Assembly (NCBI GenBank): GCA_902772615.1
Contig: CACYBC010000027.1
Span: 1 to 18,592 of the forward strand
From: an uncultured Ruminococcus sp.
GTDB lineage: Bacteria; Bacillota; Clostridia; Oscillospirales; Ruminococcaceae
Length of the DNA stretch: 18,592 bases
Reading direction: 5' to 3'
Part shown: in pieces, positions 8,481 through 15,108 of the stretch
Numbering within the stretch: the first letter of the stretch is position 1
How the letters are laid out: every line of letters starts with the position of its first letter
The notes under the pieces: model-generated
Told to the model about the DNA's origin: nothing
The model's database searches: none
Seen by the model: the letters and a program-made list of their open reading frames with translations, nothing else
Program-made: the position numbers and the translations under genes

Positions 8481-10579
8481 GTTGCCTCTTTCACTGCCGC
8501 TTCTTTATAACCGCAGCCTTCTTTTTCGCATACATATGTGCCGTTCTTGCCTTTAGTCAGGAAAAGAGTCGATCCGCACTGAGGACACACCCTGTCTGTC
8601 GGGGCATTCCAGGTCATGAAACCGCACTCTGAGCCTTTCTCACATGCGTAGAATATCCGCCCTCTCCTGCTCTTTCTCTGCACCACGGGGCTCCCGCATT
8701 TCGGGCATCTGCCCGGTGTGGAGACCGTTATTCTTTTTGTGTTCCTGCACTCCGGGAAACCCGGGCACGCCAGGAACTTACCGAATCTGCCTGTCTTGAT
8801 GACCATCTTCCGGCCGCACTTCTCGCAGATAACGTCGGTCTCTTCATCAGGAATCGCGACTCTCTGTCCGTCCAGAGCCTCTTCAGCTTTTTTCAGGCTC
8901 TTATCGAATCCCTTGTAGAATTTCTCGATGGTGGAAGACCAGTCGTTCTTGCCTTCTTCGATCTTATCAAGATCCTTCTCCATGTCGGCAGAGAACTTCT
9001 CGTCCACTATATCCGGGAACTGATCTATCATCAGGTCCGTGACTATGATCCCCAGCTGAGTGGGCTTAAGCGACTTCCCGTCTCTTTCTACGTATCCCCT
9101 GTCCATCACTGTCGAGATGGTTGGAGCATATGTGGAAGGACGCCCTATGCCATTCTCTTCCAGCTTTCTAATCAGAGAAGCCTCGGTGTAGCGCGCCGGA
9201 GGCTGAGTGAATTTCTGAGAAGGTCTGATCTCTTCCTTCTCCAGCTCGGTATCTTCCTTGATGGGCGGCAGAACGACCTGCTGCTCCTTTTTCTCGTCTG
9301 TAGATACTTCGTAAAGCTTTGCGAATCCGTCGAACGCCACTGTATAGCCGCTGGCCCGGAAAAGGTAGTCGCCGGCCTTTACATCAACGGTAACAGTATT
9401 CTGGATCTGGTCCGCCATGCGACTGGCTATGAATCTGTCCCAGATCAGTTTATAAAGCTTGTACTGGTCCTGCGTCAGAGAATCCCTGACTTTTTCAGGC
9501 GTAAGCTCTACGGAAGTGGGGCGTATGGCCTCATGCGCATCCTGCGCATTCACGTTTCCGCGTCTTCTGTATGTCCTGTTCCCTTTAAGAAGATACTCTT
9601 TGCCGTAATTCCTCTCTATGAATGACGCTGCGGCTGCGCTTGCCTCATCCGATATCCTGAGCGAGTCGGTCCTCATATATGTGATGAGACCGGTTGCCCC
9701 TTCTCCGCTGACATCTATACCTTCGTACAGATCCTGCGCCACTCTCATGGTCTTCCTTGCGGGGAATCCAAGCTTTCTCGACGCTTCCTGCTGCATGGTC
9801 GAAGTGATGAACGGAGGTTCGGGCTGCCTGCGCCTGACGCCGTTTTTCAGGGAAGTGATCACGAACTTCTCATTCTCTATGGCGTCGGTTATCTTTCTGC
9901 ATTCTTCTTCGTTTGCAATACTGAAGTCTTCCGGAGCGATGCCTTCCCTTGTCCTAAGCCTGACTGTAAACTTTTTGCCTTTATCGGTCCTGAGGACTAC
10001 GTCCACGAGCCAGTATTCCCTTGGCACGAATGCCTCGATCTCACGCTCGCGGTCCACGAGGATCCTGACCGTGACAGACTGGACCCTGCCGGCAGACAAC
10101 CCTCTGCGCACCTTCTTCCACAGGAAAGGTGAAAGCTTGTAGCCAACAAGTCTGTCCAGCACTCTGCGTGCCTGCTGAGCATTGAACAGGTCTTCATTTA
10201 TCGTTCTGGGATGGGACATCCCTTCCTTGATCCCCTTCTCGGTGATCTCTGAGAATGTGACTCTGTTGAGTTCGTCGTGAGGGAGCTTCAGCACTGTTGC
10301 CAGATGCCACGCTATCGCTTCTCCCTCGCGGTCCGGGTCTGTCGCAAGTATGACGCCGTCGCTGTTTTTTGCCTCAGTCTGGAGTTCCTTGATCAGTTTC
10401 TCCTTGCCGGCTATATTCAGATACTGCGGCTTGAACCCCCGTTCGATATAAACTCCCAGAGAGTTCTGAGGCAGATCTCTGATATGTCCCATGGAAGCGG
10501 TCACATTGTAATCCTTCCCGAGATACTTCTTGATCGTCTTTACTTTTGCCGGTGACTCAACGATGACTAGTTTTGACAT
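8477..10579 (-). CDS. topA: DNA topoisomerase I (type IA)
   Basis: This 700-residue type IA topoisomerase relaxes negative supercoils. The TOPRIM domain (about 1-115) has Glu8 in VESPAK and the metal triad DPDREGEA (Asp81, Asp83, Glu85). The active-site tyrosine is Tyr301 in GLITYMRTDSLRIS. Three C-terminal four-cysteine zinc ribbons follow at about 585-612, 625-653 and 665-690 (CEKC/CPGFPEC, CPKC/CEKGSEC, CPQC/CEKEGC), as in Clostridium and Bacillus TopA. The start is supported by the canonical MSKLVIVESPAKVKTI and an AGAGG site 13 nt upstream, a slightly long spacing. It begins 32 nt after the methyltransferase gene and is probably co-transcribed with it. Confidence 0.98.
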   Translation of the reverse strand: MSKLVIVESPAKVKTIKKYLGKDYNVTASMGHIRDLPQNSLGVYIERGFKPQYLNIAGKEKLIKELQTEAKNSDGVILATDPDREGEAIAWHLATVLKLPHDELNRVTFSEITEKGIKEGMSHPRTINEDLFNAQQARRVLDRLVGYKLSPFLWKKVRRGLSAGRVQSVTVRILVDREREIEAFVPREYWLVDVVLRTDKGKKFTVRLRTREGIAPEDFSIANEEECRKITDAIENEKFVITSLKNGVRRRQPEPPFITSTMQQEASRKLGFPARKTMRVAQDLYEGIDVSGEGATGLITYMRTDSLRISDEASAAAASFIERNYGKEYLLKGNRTYRRRGNVNAQDAHEAIRPTSVELTPEKVRDSLTQDQYKLYKLIWDRFIASRMADQIQNTVTVDVKAGDYLFRASGYTVAFDGFAKLYEVSTDEKKEQQVVLPPIKEDTELEKEEIRPSQKFTQPPARYTEASLIRKLEENGIGRPSTYAPTISTVMDRGYVERDGKSLKPTQLGIIVTDLMIDQFPDIVDEKFSADMEKDLDKIEEGKNDWSSTIEKFYKGFDKSLKKAEEALDGQRVAIPDEETDVICEKCGRKMVIKTGRFGKFLACPGFPECRNTKRITVSTPGRCPKCGSPVVQRKSRRGRIFYACEKGSECGFMTWNAPTDRVCPQCGSTLFLTKGKNGTYVCEKEGCGYKEAAVKEAT

Positions 10580-10611
10580 GAATGATTTATATCCTCTGTT
10601 GTTTTTCTTTT

Positions 10612-11412
10612 CTATTTAAGCAGACTGCCGTCTCTCAGTTCCCACATCATGACTGCCGCGGCTGCAGCTGCATTGAGGCTTTCCGCCGAACCGCTCATAG
10701 GTATGTGTATCATCTTCTCGCAGGCTGCCACTGTCTCTTCAGGCAGCCCTCTTCCTTCGTTCCCCACTGCAAGGAACAGACTGCGGTCCGTCTTTATCTC
10801 TGTGACCGGAACGGAATCTCTGTGCAATGCGGAAGCGCAGGTAAGCACTCCCGAACTTCTCAGCTGCCTGACAGAAGCGGCAAAGTCGTCGGTAAAGGAA
10901 ATTCTGCATGAAAACTGTGTCCCCGATGCCGCTCTGATCGCTCTCGGCGACCAGACATCGGCGCAGTCCGTAGACACGAGCAGTGAATCGAACCCAAGCG
11001 CCGCTGCCGACCTGATGCAGCTCCCAACATTCTCCGGATTCTGAAGGCTGCATATCCCCAGTATCCTCGAATGCGATCCAATGTCATCAACGCTTACGGC
11101 CGCAGGTATTTCAACGACAGCAAAAATGCCCTGCGGCGAGTTGAGTTCCGACAGTTTCTGAGCCGCGGAATCACTGATCATGAACAGCTCATCAGCAGCA
11201 TCAGCCAGTTTCTTTACTTCGTCAGAATACCTGTCCGACGCATCCTTCGAGACCCACAGTTGTTTCAGTCTATGACCGTAAACGACAGCGTCCCTGCATA
11301 TCTTGACACCGTCAAGCACGCAGAGCCCGTTTCTTTCTCTTTCTTTCTTTTCCCTGCAGAGAGCCAGAAATCTTTTGAGACTTCCGTTATCCCTCGAAGT
11401 GATCTCCTGCAT
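10612..11412 (-). CDS. SpoU/TrmH-family RNA 2'-O-methyltransferase
   Basis: This 266-residue SPOUT methyltransferase has an N-terminal substrate-binding subdomain (about 1-100, starting MQEITSRDNGSLKRF) followed by the knotted catalytic domain. Motif 1 is LQNPENVGSCIRSA (123-136), motif 2 is LAVGNEGRGL (214-223) and motif 3 is IPMSGSAESLNAAAA (237-251). Such enzymes transfer methyl from SAM to a ribose 2'-OH in rRNA or tRNA; the exact nucleotide cannot be told from sequence. It resembles the YsgA/RlmB-like genes found near infC-rpmI-rplT and pheST in Firmicutes. It has its own promoter (11459-11487) and a GAGG ribosome-binding site 8 nt before the ATG, and it heads the long downstream operon. 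Confidence 0.9.
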   Translation of the reverse strand: MQEITSRDNGSLKRFLALCREKKERERNGLCVLDGVKICRDAVVYGHRLKQLWVSKDASDRYSDEVKKLADAADELFMISDSAAQKLSELNSPQGIFAVVEIPAAVSVDDIGSHSRILGICSLQNPENVGSCIRSAAALGFDSLLVSTDCADVWSPRAIRAASGTQFSCRISFTDDFAASVRQLRSSGVLTCASALHRDSVPVTEIKTDRSLFLAVGNEGRGLPEETVAACEKMIHIPMSGSAESLNAAAAAAVMMWELRDGSLLK

Positions 11413-11458
11413 TCGTCAGACCTCAAAAAGAGCCTAAAAAGGCATTATATTGTATTAT

Positions 11459-11487
11459 ATATTAGAAAGCCGTCCGAGCAAAGTCAA
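11459..11487 (-). promoter_or_regulatory. Sigma-A-type promoter for the trmH-topA-...-nadD operon
   Basis: On the minus strand, TTGACT (11487-11482) and TAATAT (11464-11459) are separated by exactly 17 nt, a near-consensus vegetative promoter. The -10 area is very AT-rich, and a second TATAAT-like hexamer is shifted by 4 nt. It sits between the rplT terminator and the methyltransferase start, so it would drive the gene at 11412 and everything downstream. No operator or leader structure is evident in the roughly 40-nt untranslated region. Confidence 0.75.
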
Positions 11488-11510
11488 GAAACCGTTACAT
11501 CAGCCTCCGG

Positions 11511-11545
11511 GCAAAGCAAAACCCGTCCGTTTCGGCGGACGGGTT
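11511..11545 (-). terminator. Intrinsic terminator after rplT
   Basis: A perfect 10-bp stem on the minus strand, AACCCGTCCG pairing with CGGACGGGTT around a 6-nt loop (stem arms 11545-11536 and 11529-11520), is followed by the T-rich run TTTTGCTTT. It lies about 10 nt after the rplT stop codon and closes the infC-rpmI-rplT transcript. Confidence 0.88.
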
Positions 11546-11555
11546 CAATGACTAT

Positions 11556-11909
11556 TCAGTTTGTTGCTACGGCTTTCTTCACGAGATCTGCAAATGCAGC
11601 AGGATCATTGATATAGAGCTCCGAGATCATCTTGCGGTTGAGCTCAACCCCGAGCTTCTTGAGCCCGTTCATGAATGTGCTGTAGTTCGTTCCGTTGGCA
11701 CGGCATCCTGCGTTGATGCGGGTGATCCAAAGCTGACGGAACTCACGCTTTTTCTGCTTGCGGCCTTCATAAGCATAATTGCCGGACTTGAACACGGCCT
11801 GCTTGGCCATCTTGAAATGCTTGCTCTTGGCACCAAAGTAACCCTTAGCGAGCTTAAGGACTTTTTTCCTTCTTTTGCGCGTCATCATTGCGCCTTTTAC
11901 TCTTGCCAT
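11556..11909 (-). CDS. rplT: 50S ribosomal protein L20
   Basis: This 117-residue, highly basic protein begins MARVKGAMMTRKRRKKVLKL and has the diagnostic L20 segments KGYFGAKSKHFKMAKQAV and RQLWITRINA. Length is typical (about 118). L20 is an early 50S assembly protein that binds domain I/II of 23S rRNA, and in Bacillus it also represses its own operon through the leader before infC; a matching leader is present here (see 12754-12866). Its ATG follows a GGAGG site with 10-nt spacing, 15 nt after the rpmI stop. A strong terminator lies just downstream. Confidence 0.98.
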   Translation of the reverse strand: MARVKGAMMTRKRRKKVLKLAKGYFGAKSKHFKMAKQAVFKSGNYAYEGRKQKKREFRQLWITRINAGCRANGTNYSTFMNGLKKLGVELNRKMISELYINDPAAFADLVKKAVATN

Positions 11910-11924
11910 TACTCTCTATCCTCC

Positions 11925-12134
11925 TTATTTCGCTGCGCCATAGGGCAGAAGTTTCTTGAGATTACCCGCATTTGATTCGGATGCGTAGACCGGTCCGCGG
12001 AGATGTCTCATACGCTTTGTGGGCTTCTTATTGAGGATGTGGCTGCGGAAAGCGCGGGCACGTTTTACCTTGCCGGACTTCGTGATCTTCAGAACACGCT
12101 TTTTCGTAGCGGAGTGTGTCTTAAGCTTGGGCAT
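11925..12134 (-). CDS. rpmI: 50S ribosomal protein L35
   Basis: This 69-residue basic protein starts MPKLKTHSATKKRVLKITKSGKVKR in slightly altered canonical form and contains SHILNKK and KRMRHLRG, typical of L35, a late-binding 50S protein. Length fits the family (about 65). A strong GGAGGG ribosome-binding site lies 7 nt before the start. It sits between infC and rplT as in nearly all bacteria. A 64-nt gap separates it from infC and holds a small hairpin (12170-12185). Confidence 0.97.
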   Translation of the reverse strand: MPKLKTHSATKKRVLKITKSGKVKRARAFRSHILNKKPTKRMRHLRGPVYASESNAGNLKKLLPYGAAK

Positions 12135-12169
12135 TTTTATTCCCTCCTGAGTGGTATTACTTATATCAT

Positions 12170-12185
12170 CGGACCGCCCGGTCCG
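12170..12185 (-). other. Small GC hairpin in the infC-rpmI spacer
   Basis: CGGACC and GGTCCG (12170-12175 and 12180-12185) form a perfect 6-bp stem around a 4-nt loop between the infC stop and the rpmI start. No T-run follows, so it is not an intrinsic terminator. It could be an mRNA processing or stability element, or simply a spacer structure. Its function is unknown. Confidence 0.45.
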
Positions 12186-12198
12186 GATAAGTTCGGTT

Positions 12199-12720
12199 TT
12201 ACTGTTTCCCCGTTCTGGGGCTCATGGTCATCTGCATTGATCTGCCCTCGAGTTTGGCGGGCTTATCGACCGTTGCAGTATCTCCGACCGCTTCCTGGAA
12301 TCTGTTCATGACATCGATCCCTCTGTCTGTGTGCGCCATCTCACGTCCGCGGAAGCGGATGCTGACCTTGAGCTTGTTTCCTGCAGACAGGAATTTCTTT
12401 GCCTGAGAGACTTTCGTTTCAAAGTCGTGGACATCGATGTTGAGAGAAAGCCTGATCTCCTTGAGTTCTACTGTTTTCTGCTTCTTGTTGGCTTCCTTCT
12501 CTCTCTTCTGCTGGTCGAACCTGTACTTACCGTAGTCCATGACCCTGCAGACCGGCGGGGTCGCCTGCGGCGCGATAAGAACAAGATCCATTCCTGACTC
12601 TTCCGCTATGGACAGAGCCCTGGATGTCTCCATGATGCCGAGCTGACTTCCGTCAGCCCCTACGAGCCTTACTTCGGCTGCCTTGATGTCCTCATTGATT
12701 AAGTGATTCTGAGCGGCTAT
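12199..12720 (-). CDS. infC: Translation initiation factor IF-3, non-AUG start
   Basis: This 173-residue IF-3 binds the 30S subunit, prevents premature 50S joining and checks start codons. The N domain includes NHLINEDIKAAEVRLVG, the linker region DYGKYRFDQQKREKEANKK, and the C domain KVSIRFRGREMAH and GRSMQM, all canonical. No ATG or GTG lies in frame near the expected N terminus. A GGAGG site at 12730-12734 is followed by ATT (12726-12724, 3 nt away) and ATA (12720-12718, 9 nt away). I chose ATA for spacing and because 173 residues matches family length; ATT would add two residues. Non-AUG starts are the known basis of IF-3 autoregulation in other bacteria. An in-frame ATG at 12852 is rejected because it lies inside the leader, upstream of its terminator. 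Confidence 0.93.
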   Translation of the reverse strand: MAAQNHLINEDIKAAEVRLVGADGSQLGIMETSRALSIAEESGMDLVLIAPQATPPVCRVMDYGKYRFDQQKREKEANKKQKTVELKEIRLSLNIDVHDFETKVSQAKKFLSAGNKLKVSIRFRGREMAHTDRGIDVMNRFQEAVGDTATVDKPAKLEGRSMQMTMSPRTGKQ

Positions 12721-12729
12721 CGCAATGTA

Positions 12730-12734
12730 CCTCC
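12730..12734 (-). promoter_or_regulatory. infC ribosome-binding site that fixes the non-AUG start
   Basis: GGAGG on the minus strand lies just downstream of the leader terminator. The only start-like codons at workable distance in the IF-3 frame are ATT (3 nt) and ATA (9 nt). The ATA spacing is the more usual one. Confidence 0.75.
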
Positions 12735-12753
12735 GTAACTGGGAAAAGGGGTT

Positions 12754-12782
12754 AAAAACAAAAAAGCGCGGAAATTCCGCGC
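12754..12782 (-). terminator. Leader (attenuator) terminator upstream of infC
   Basis: On the minus strand, GCGCGGA and TCCGCGC form a perfect 7-bp GC-rich stem (12782-12776 and 12772-12766) with a 3-nt loop, followed by T6-G-T5 (12765-12754). It has a complete intrinsic-terminator layout but lies between the promoter and the infC ribosome-binding site, so it must be a regulated attenuator. Its 5' arm can pair instead with an upstream copy of the 3' arm (12848-12841). Confidence 0.9.
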
Positions 12783-12866
12783 AACATAAAACCAGCATAT
12801 CACTGTCGATGTTGACCGTCGCACCTTCGGTGCGGGGTGAGCGCGGAAGCACTACTTTGTTTTCCT
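12754..12866 (-). promoter_or_regulatory. L20-type leader: attenuation riboregulator of infC-rpmI-rplT
   Basis: The transcript from the promoter at 12873-12901 would start near 12866. The sequence TTCCGCGC (12848-12841) is complementary over 8 bp to GCGCGGAA (12782-12775), the 5' arm of the terminator, so the two pairings exclude each other. Between them lie a hairpin CGCACC-GAA-GGTGCG (12834-12820) and a stem AACAT/ATGTT (12813-12809 with 12787-12783), giving a three-way junction as antiterminator. In Bacillus the infC operon leader is known to be attenuated by L20. The hairpin's GCACCGAAG string resembles what I recall of the L20-binding region of 23S rRNA. The ligand is inferred; the alternative pairings are read directly. 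Confidence 0.8.
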
Positions 12867-12872
12867 TGGACT

Positions 12873-12901
12873 ATGTTATCAGCGAAAACATCCTTTGTCA
12901 A
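12873..12901 (-). promoter_or_regulatory. Sigma-A-type promoter of infC-rpmI-rplT
   Basis: On the minus strand, TTGACA (12901-12896), a perfect -35, and TAACAT (12878-12873) are spaced 17 nt apart. Predicted transcription starts near 12866, giving a leader of about 146 nt before infC. It is one of the closest-to-consensus promoters in the window, as expected for a ribosomal protein operon. Confidence 0.85.
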
Positions 12902-12970
12902 GCGGAATCTTCCGTTTCTCAATGCCGTCTTTTCCGCAGTTCTCCATTACCCCGGCTCTGTGCAGTTATA

Positions 12971-12979
12971 TGTTATAAT
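12971..12979 (+). promoter_or_regulatory. Extended -10 promoter for the DUF4230 gene
   Basis: TGTTATAAT is a perfect TATAAT with the TGn extension. No good -35 is seen 17 nt upstream (the position reads CCCGGC), consistent with an extended -10 promoter. It lies 73 nt before the ATG at 13052, and transcription would begin near 12986, inside the palindrome at 12985-12997. Confidence 0.6.
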
Positions 12980-12984
12980 CTATT

Positions 12985-12997
12985 CACAATTATTGTG
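12985..12997. promoter_or_regulatory. Palindrome at the predicted transcription start (putative operator)
   Basis: CACAAT-T-ATTGTG is a perfect 6-1-6 inverted repeat. After one mismatched pair the symmetry continues for three more base pairs on each side (12981-12983 with 12999-13001). It overlaps the start site predicted from the -10 at 12974-12979, a classic repressor position. The AAT-N-ATT centre recalls the 7-1-7 boxes of Fur/PerR/Zur regulators, but the outer bases do not match a specific member. It could also be chance in AT-rich DNA. Confidence 0.45.
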
Positions 12998-13051
12998 TAT
13001 ACTCTTTGCAATCGGCGTAAGCCTTTCCATCAGGTTCTGCGGAGGGTCTTC

Positions 13052-13660
13052 ATGGAAAAAAGGAAAACTAACAGGCGTGTACTAACGATCTGCGGGATCG
13101 TCCTTGCTTTGGCTGCTCTCGCCGGAGCTTTTTTCGGCGGCATCAGATACAACAAAGTTCAGAACGAGAAAAAGAAACCTACCGTCGATACGGTCGCTCT
13201 CGCTGAAGATCTCGTTTCCATCGCCGAACTGGCGACTACGGAGTACACCTACAGCAACACGGTCAAATATGACAGCCACCTTGACTTCTACGGATATCGG
13301 ATCCCCTTCACCACAAACTCCTTCGTCATCTCATACGACGGTGTAGTCAAGGCAGGTGTGGATCTCTCCAAGGCTCAGATCAACCTGGAAGGTGAGATGA
13401 TCACCATCACCCTTCCGGATGCGAGGATAATATCTCACGAAATAGACTACGATTCGATCAAAGCCATGGACGAATCATATTCTTTCTTCAATAAGATCAC
13501 GATCACGGATTACAGTTCATTTACCAGAGACCAGAACTCTGTAATGGAGAAGAAAGCGCTGGATTCAGGTCTTCTGGAGAAGGCAAAAGAAAATGCCGTT
13601 ACAGTCGTTGAATCATTTGTTGCATCGTCCAATCCTGGCTTTTCCGTAATAGTGATCTGA
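13052..13660 (+). CDS. DUF4230 family membrane-anchored protein
   Basis: This 202-residue protein has a basic N terminus (MEKRKTNRR), one transmembrane helix at about 10-30, and a soluble, probably extracytoplasmic region of about 170 residues with alternating strands and an acidic patch. The overall pattern, with ITLPDARIISHEI and a C-terminal helix LLEKAKENAVTVVESFV, looks like the DUF4230 family, whose function is unknown. No catalytic motif is visible. The start is set by GGAGG at 13041-13045, 6 nt before the ATG; a longer in-frame extension back to 12725 would cross the infC leader and promoter and is rejected. The gene is monocistronic, with its own promoter and a strong terminator. Confidence 0.78.
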   Translation: MEKRKTNRRVLTICGIVLALAALAGAFFGGIRYNKVQNEKKKPTVDTVALAEDLVSIAELATTEYTYSNTVKYDSHLDFYGYRIPFTTNSFVISYDGVVKAGVDLSKAQINLEGEMITITLPDARIISHEIDYDSIKAMDESYSFFNKITITDYSSFTRDQNSVMEKKALDSGLLEKAKENAVTVVESFVASSNPGFSVIVI

Positions 13661-13675
13661 ACTTTTCTTAACAGT

Positions 13676-13712
13676 GACGGTCTCCCTCAATGAGGGAGAC
13701 CGTCTTTGTTTT
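13676..13712 (+). terminator. Intrinsic terminator after the DUF4230 gene
   Basis: A perfect 13-bp stem, GACGGTCTCCCTC with GAGGGAGACCGTC around an AAT loop (13676-13704), is followed by TTTGTTTT. It lies 15 nt after the stop codon. On the opposite strand no T-run follows the stem, so it is a weaker candidate terminator for the convergent cyclophilin gene that ends at 13718. Confidence 0.92.
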
Positions 13713-13717
13713 ACAGA

Positions 13718-15067
13718 TCATTTATCGGTTTTCGTGACCGTTACAGATTCGATCACCGGCTGCTTGTCAGCAGGTATGGTACCGTTGTTATCGATCGGTT
13801 CTGCGTCCGCAGCGATCCTGTCTACCACATCCATGCCGGATGTCACATGACCGAACGCAGCATACTGACCGTCAAGATGGGGACTGTCCTGCTGCACGAT
13901 GAAGAACTGGCTCCTGGCGCTGTTGTAGTCGTTGGACGCCCGGGCCATGGATATTACTCCTCTCTTGTGAGAGATTGGATTCTCGACTCCGTTGGCTTCG
14001 AACTCGCCTATTATCTTCTTTTTGGAGCCTCCGCTGCCGTTTCCTTCCGGATCTCCGCCCTGGATCATGAACCCTTCCATGATACGGTGGAAAGTCAGGC
14101 CGTCATAGAACTTCTGATTCGCAAGGTCAACGAAATTTCTGACTGTTCTTGGAGCTGCGCTGCTGTCAAGTTCAAGTTCGATCGTCCCGTAATCCCTCAC
14201 TACCATCACGACCTTGTAATTAGCGTACACCCTTTCATCAGTCTCGGGGTCCACGTCGACCGGGCCGTCATAAGTACCGGTTCCGCCGGGCTGATCATCA
14301 GGACTGCTGCCTTTGCGGAAAAAGCCGGACATGGAAAGGCCGATCGCCAGGATACAGCACGCAGCCGCAGCGAGCATCAGATACCGCCTGATGCCGGTCT
14401 TCTTCTCTGTCTTTTTCTTAGGCTCTGAACTTTTTGCAGAAGCGGATCCTCTCGCATATTCCAGTATCTCGCCGTCAGGGTCTCCGGCAGGAACCGCAGT
14501 CACCCTTCCGAGAATGTCTGCGAACATCTCCAGCGTCGGAATATTGATGTTATATCTTCCGGCAGCCAGTTCCCTGGCTCTGTCCTTGATCGTTGCAGCA
14601 GACGATGAGAGTCCCGAACTAACCTTTTCAGCAGAAAGCCCAAGCATCCTCCCCGCCTCTTCAGCAGAAAAGCCGCACGCGCTGACTATGGCAGACGTTC
14701 TTATGCCGGGATCAAGTGCTGATACGAGATCTTCCATATACTTTTTCCCCGCATCCAAGTCGCCTGGGAACTTGATGAGGCTGATAGCGGGATCTCCCTC
14801 TCCCTTTCCATGAAATACGGGATCATTCCCCGAACATACGGCTGCTGCCGCAGCTGCAAGGACGGGCTCCAGCTGATCTCCCGCAGCCAGGTCTCCGCGG
14901 TTCACGGCATCGTAGAAGGCCTTCCAGATCTTCCTCTCATTCTCAACGGTGATCTTCTCTCCGCTCAGCATAGCCCATATCCATCCGACCAGGCCTCTGC
15001 CGTTCAGATATATGTTCTCAAGTGCCTTGATGTTTCCTTTTTCAGCTTTTTCAGATAATACAGACAT
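13718..15067 (-). CDS. Membrane cyclophilin (peptidyl-prolyl isomerase) with sigma-factor-like cytoplasmic domain
   Basis: This 449-residue protein has three parts. Residues 1-170 are helical: a segment with WIWAMLSG and NERKIWKAFYDAV (28-54) recalls sigma region 2, and SAEEAGRMLGLSAEKVSSGL (134-153) has the helix-turn-helix pattern of sigma region 4. A lysine-rich stretch (about 208-227) precedes a single transmembrane helix (about 228-247). A linker rich in Gly, Pro and Asp leads to a cyclophilin domain (about 285-447) with FHRIMEGFMIQGGDP (326-340), SQFFI (386-390) and LDGQYAAFG (398-406), retaining the catalytic Arg328, Phe333 and Gln336 and the Gln387/Phe389 pocket. By the positive-inside rule the isomerase faces outside. 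A GAGGTG site sits 8 nt before the ATG. The cyclophilin call is firm; the sigma likeness is an inference. Confidence 0.88.
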   Translation of the reverse strand: MSVLSEKAEKGNIKALENIYLNGRGLVGWIWAMLSGEKITVENERKIWKAFYDAVNRGDLAAGDQLEPVLAAAAAAVCSGNDPVFHGKGEGDPAISLIKFPGDLDAGKKYMEDLVSALDPGIRTSAIVSACGFSAEEAGRMLGLSAEKVSSGLSSSAATIKDRARELAAGRYNINIPTLEMFADILGRVTAVPAGDPDGEILEYARGSASAKSSEPKKKTEKKTGIRRYLMLAAAACCILAIGLSMSGFFRKGSSPDDQPGGTGTYDGPVDVDPETDERVYANYKVVMVVRDYGTIELELDSSAAPRTVRNFVDLANQKFYDGLTFHRIMEGFMIQGGDPEGNGSGGSKKKIIGEFEANGVENPISHKRGVISMARASNDYNSARSQFFIVQQDSPHLDGQYAAFGHVTSGMDVVDRIAADAEPIDNNGTIPADKQPVIESVTVTKTDK

Positions 15068-15108
15068 CTTTTCTTCACCTCAGGAATACAGTGTCTTTTT
15101 TCGCATAT

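Noticed and set aside
12199..12852. IF-3 starting at the ATG at 12852
   Set aside because: The extra 44 residues are encoded by the leader, including the attenuator terminator, and do not resemble IF-3. The GGAGG at 12730-12734 marks a later non-AUG start.
12725..13660. DUF4230 gene with an N-terminal extension of 109 residues
   Set aside because: The extension is antisense to the infC leader and promoter. A GGAGG site and ATG at 13052 followed by a basic N terminus and a membrane helix give the natural start.
13676..13712. Bidirectional terminator serving the cyclophilin gene as well
   Set aside because: The stem is symmetric, but on the minus strand it is not followed by a T-run, so only plus-strand termination is claimed.
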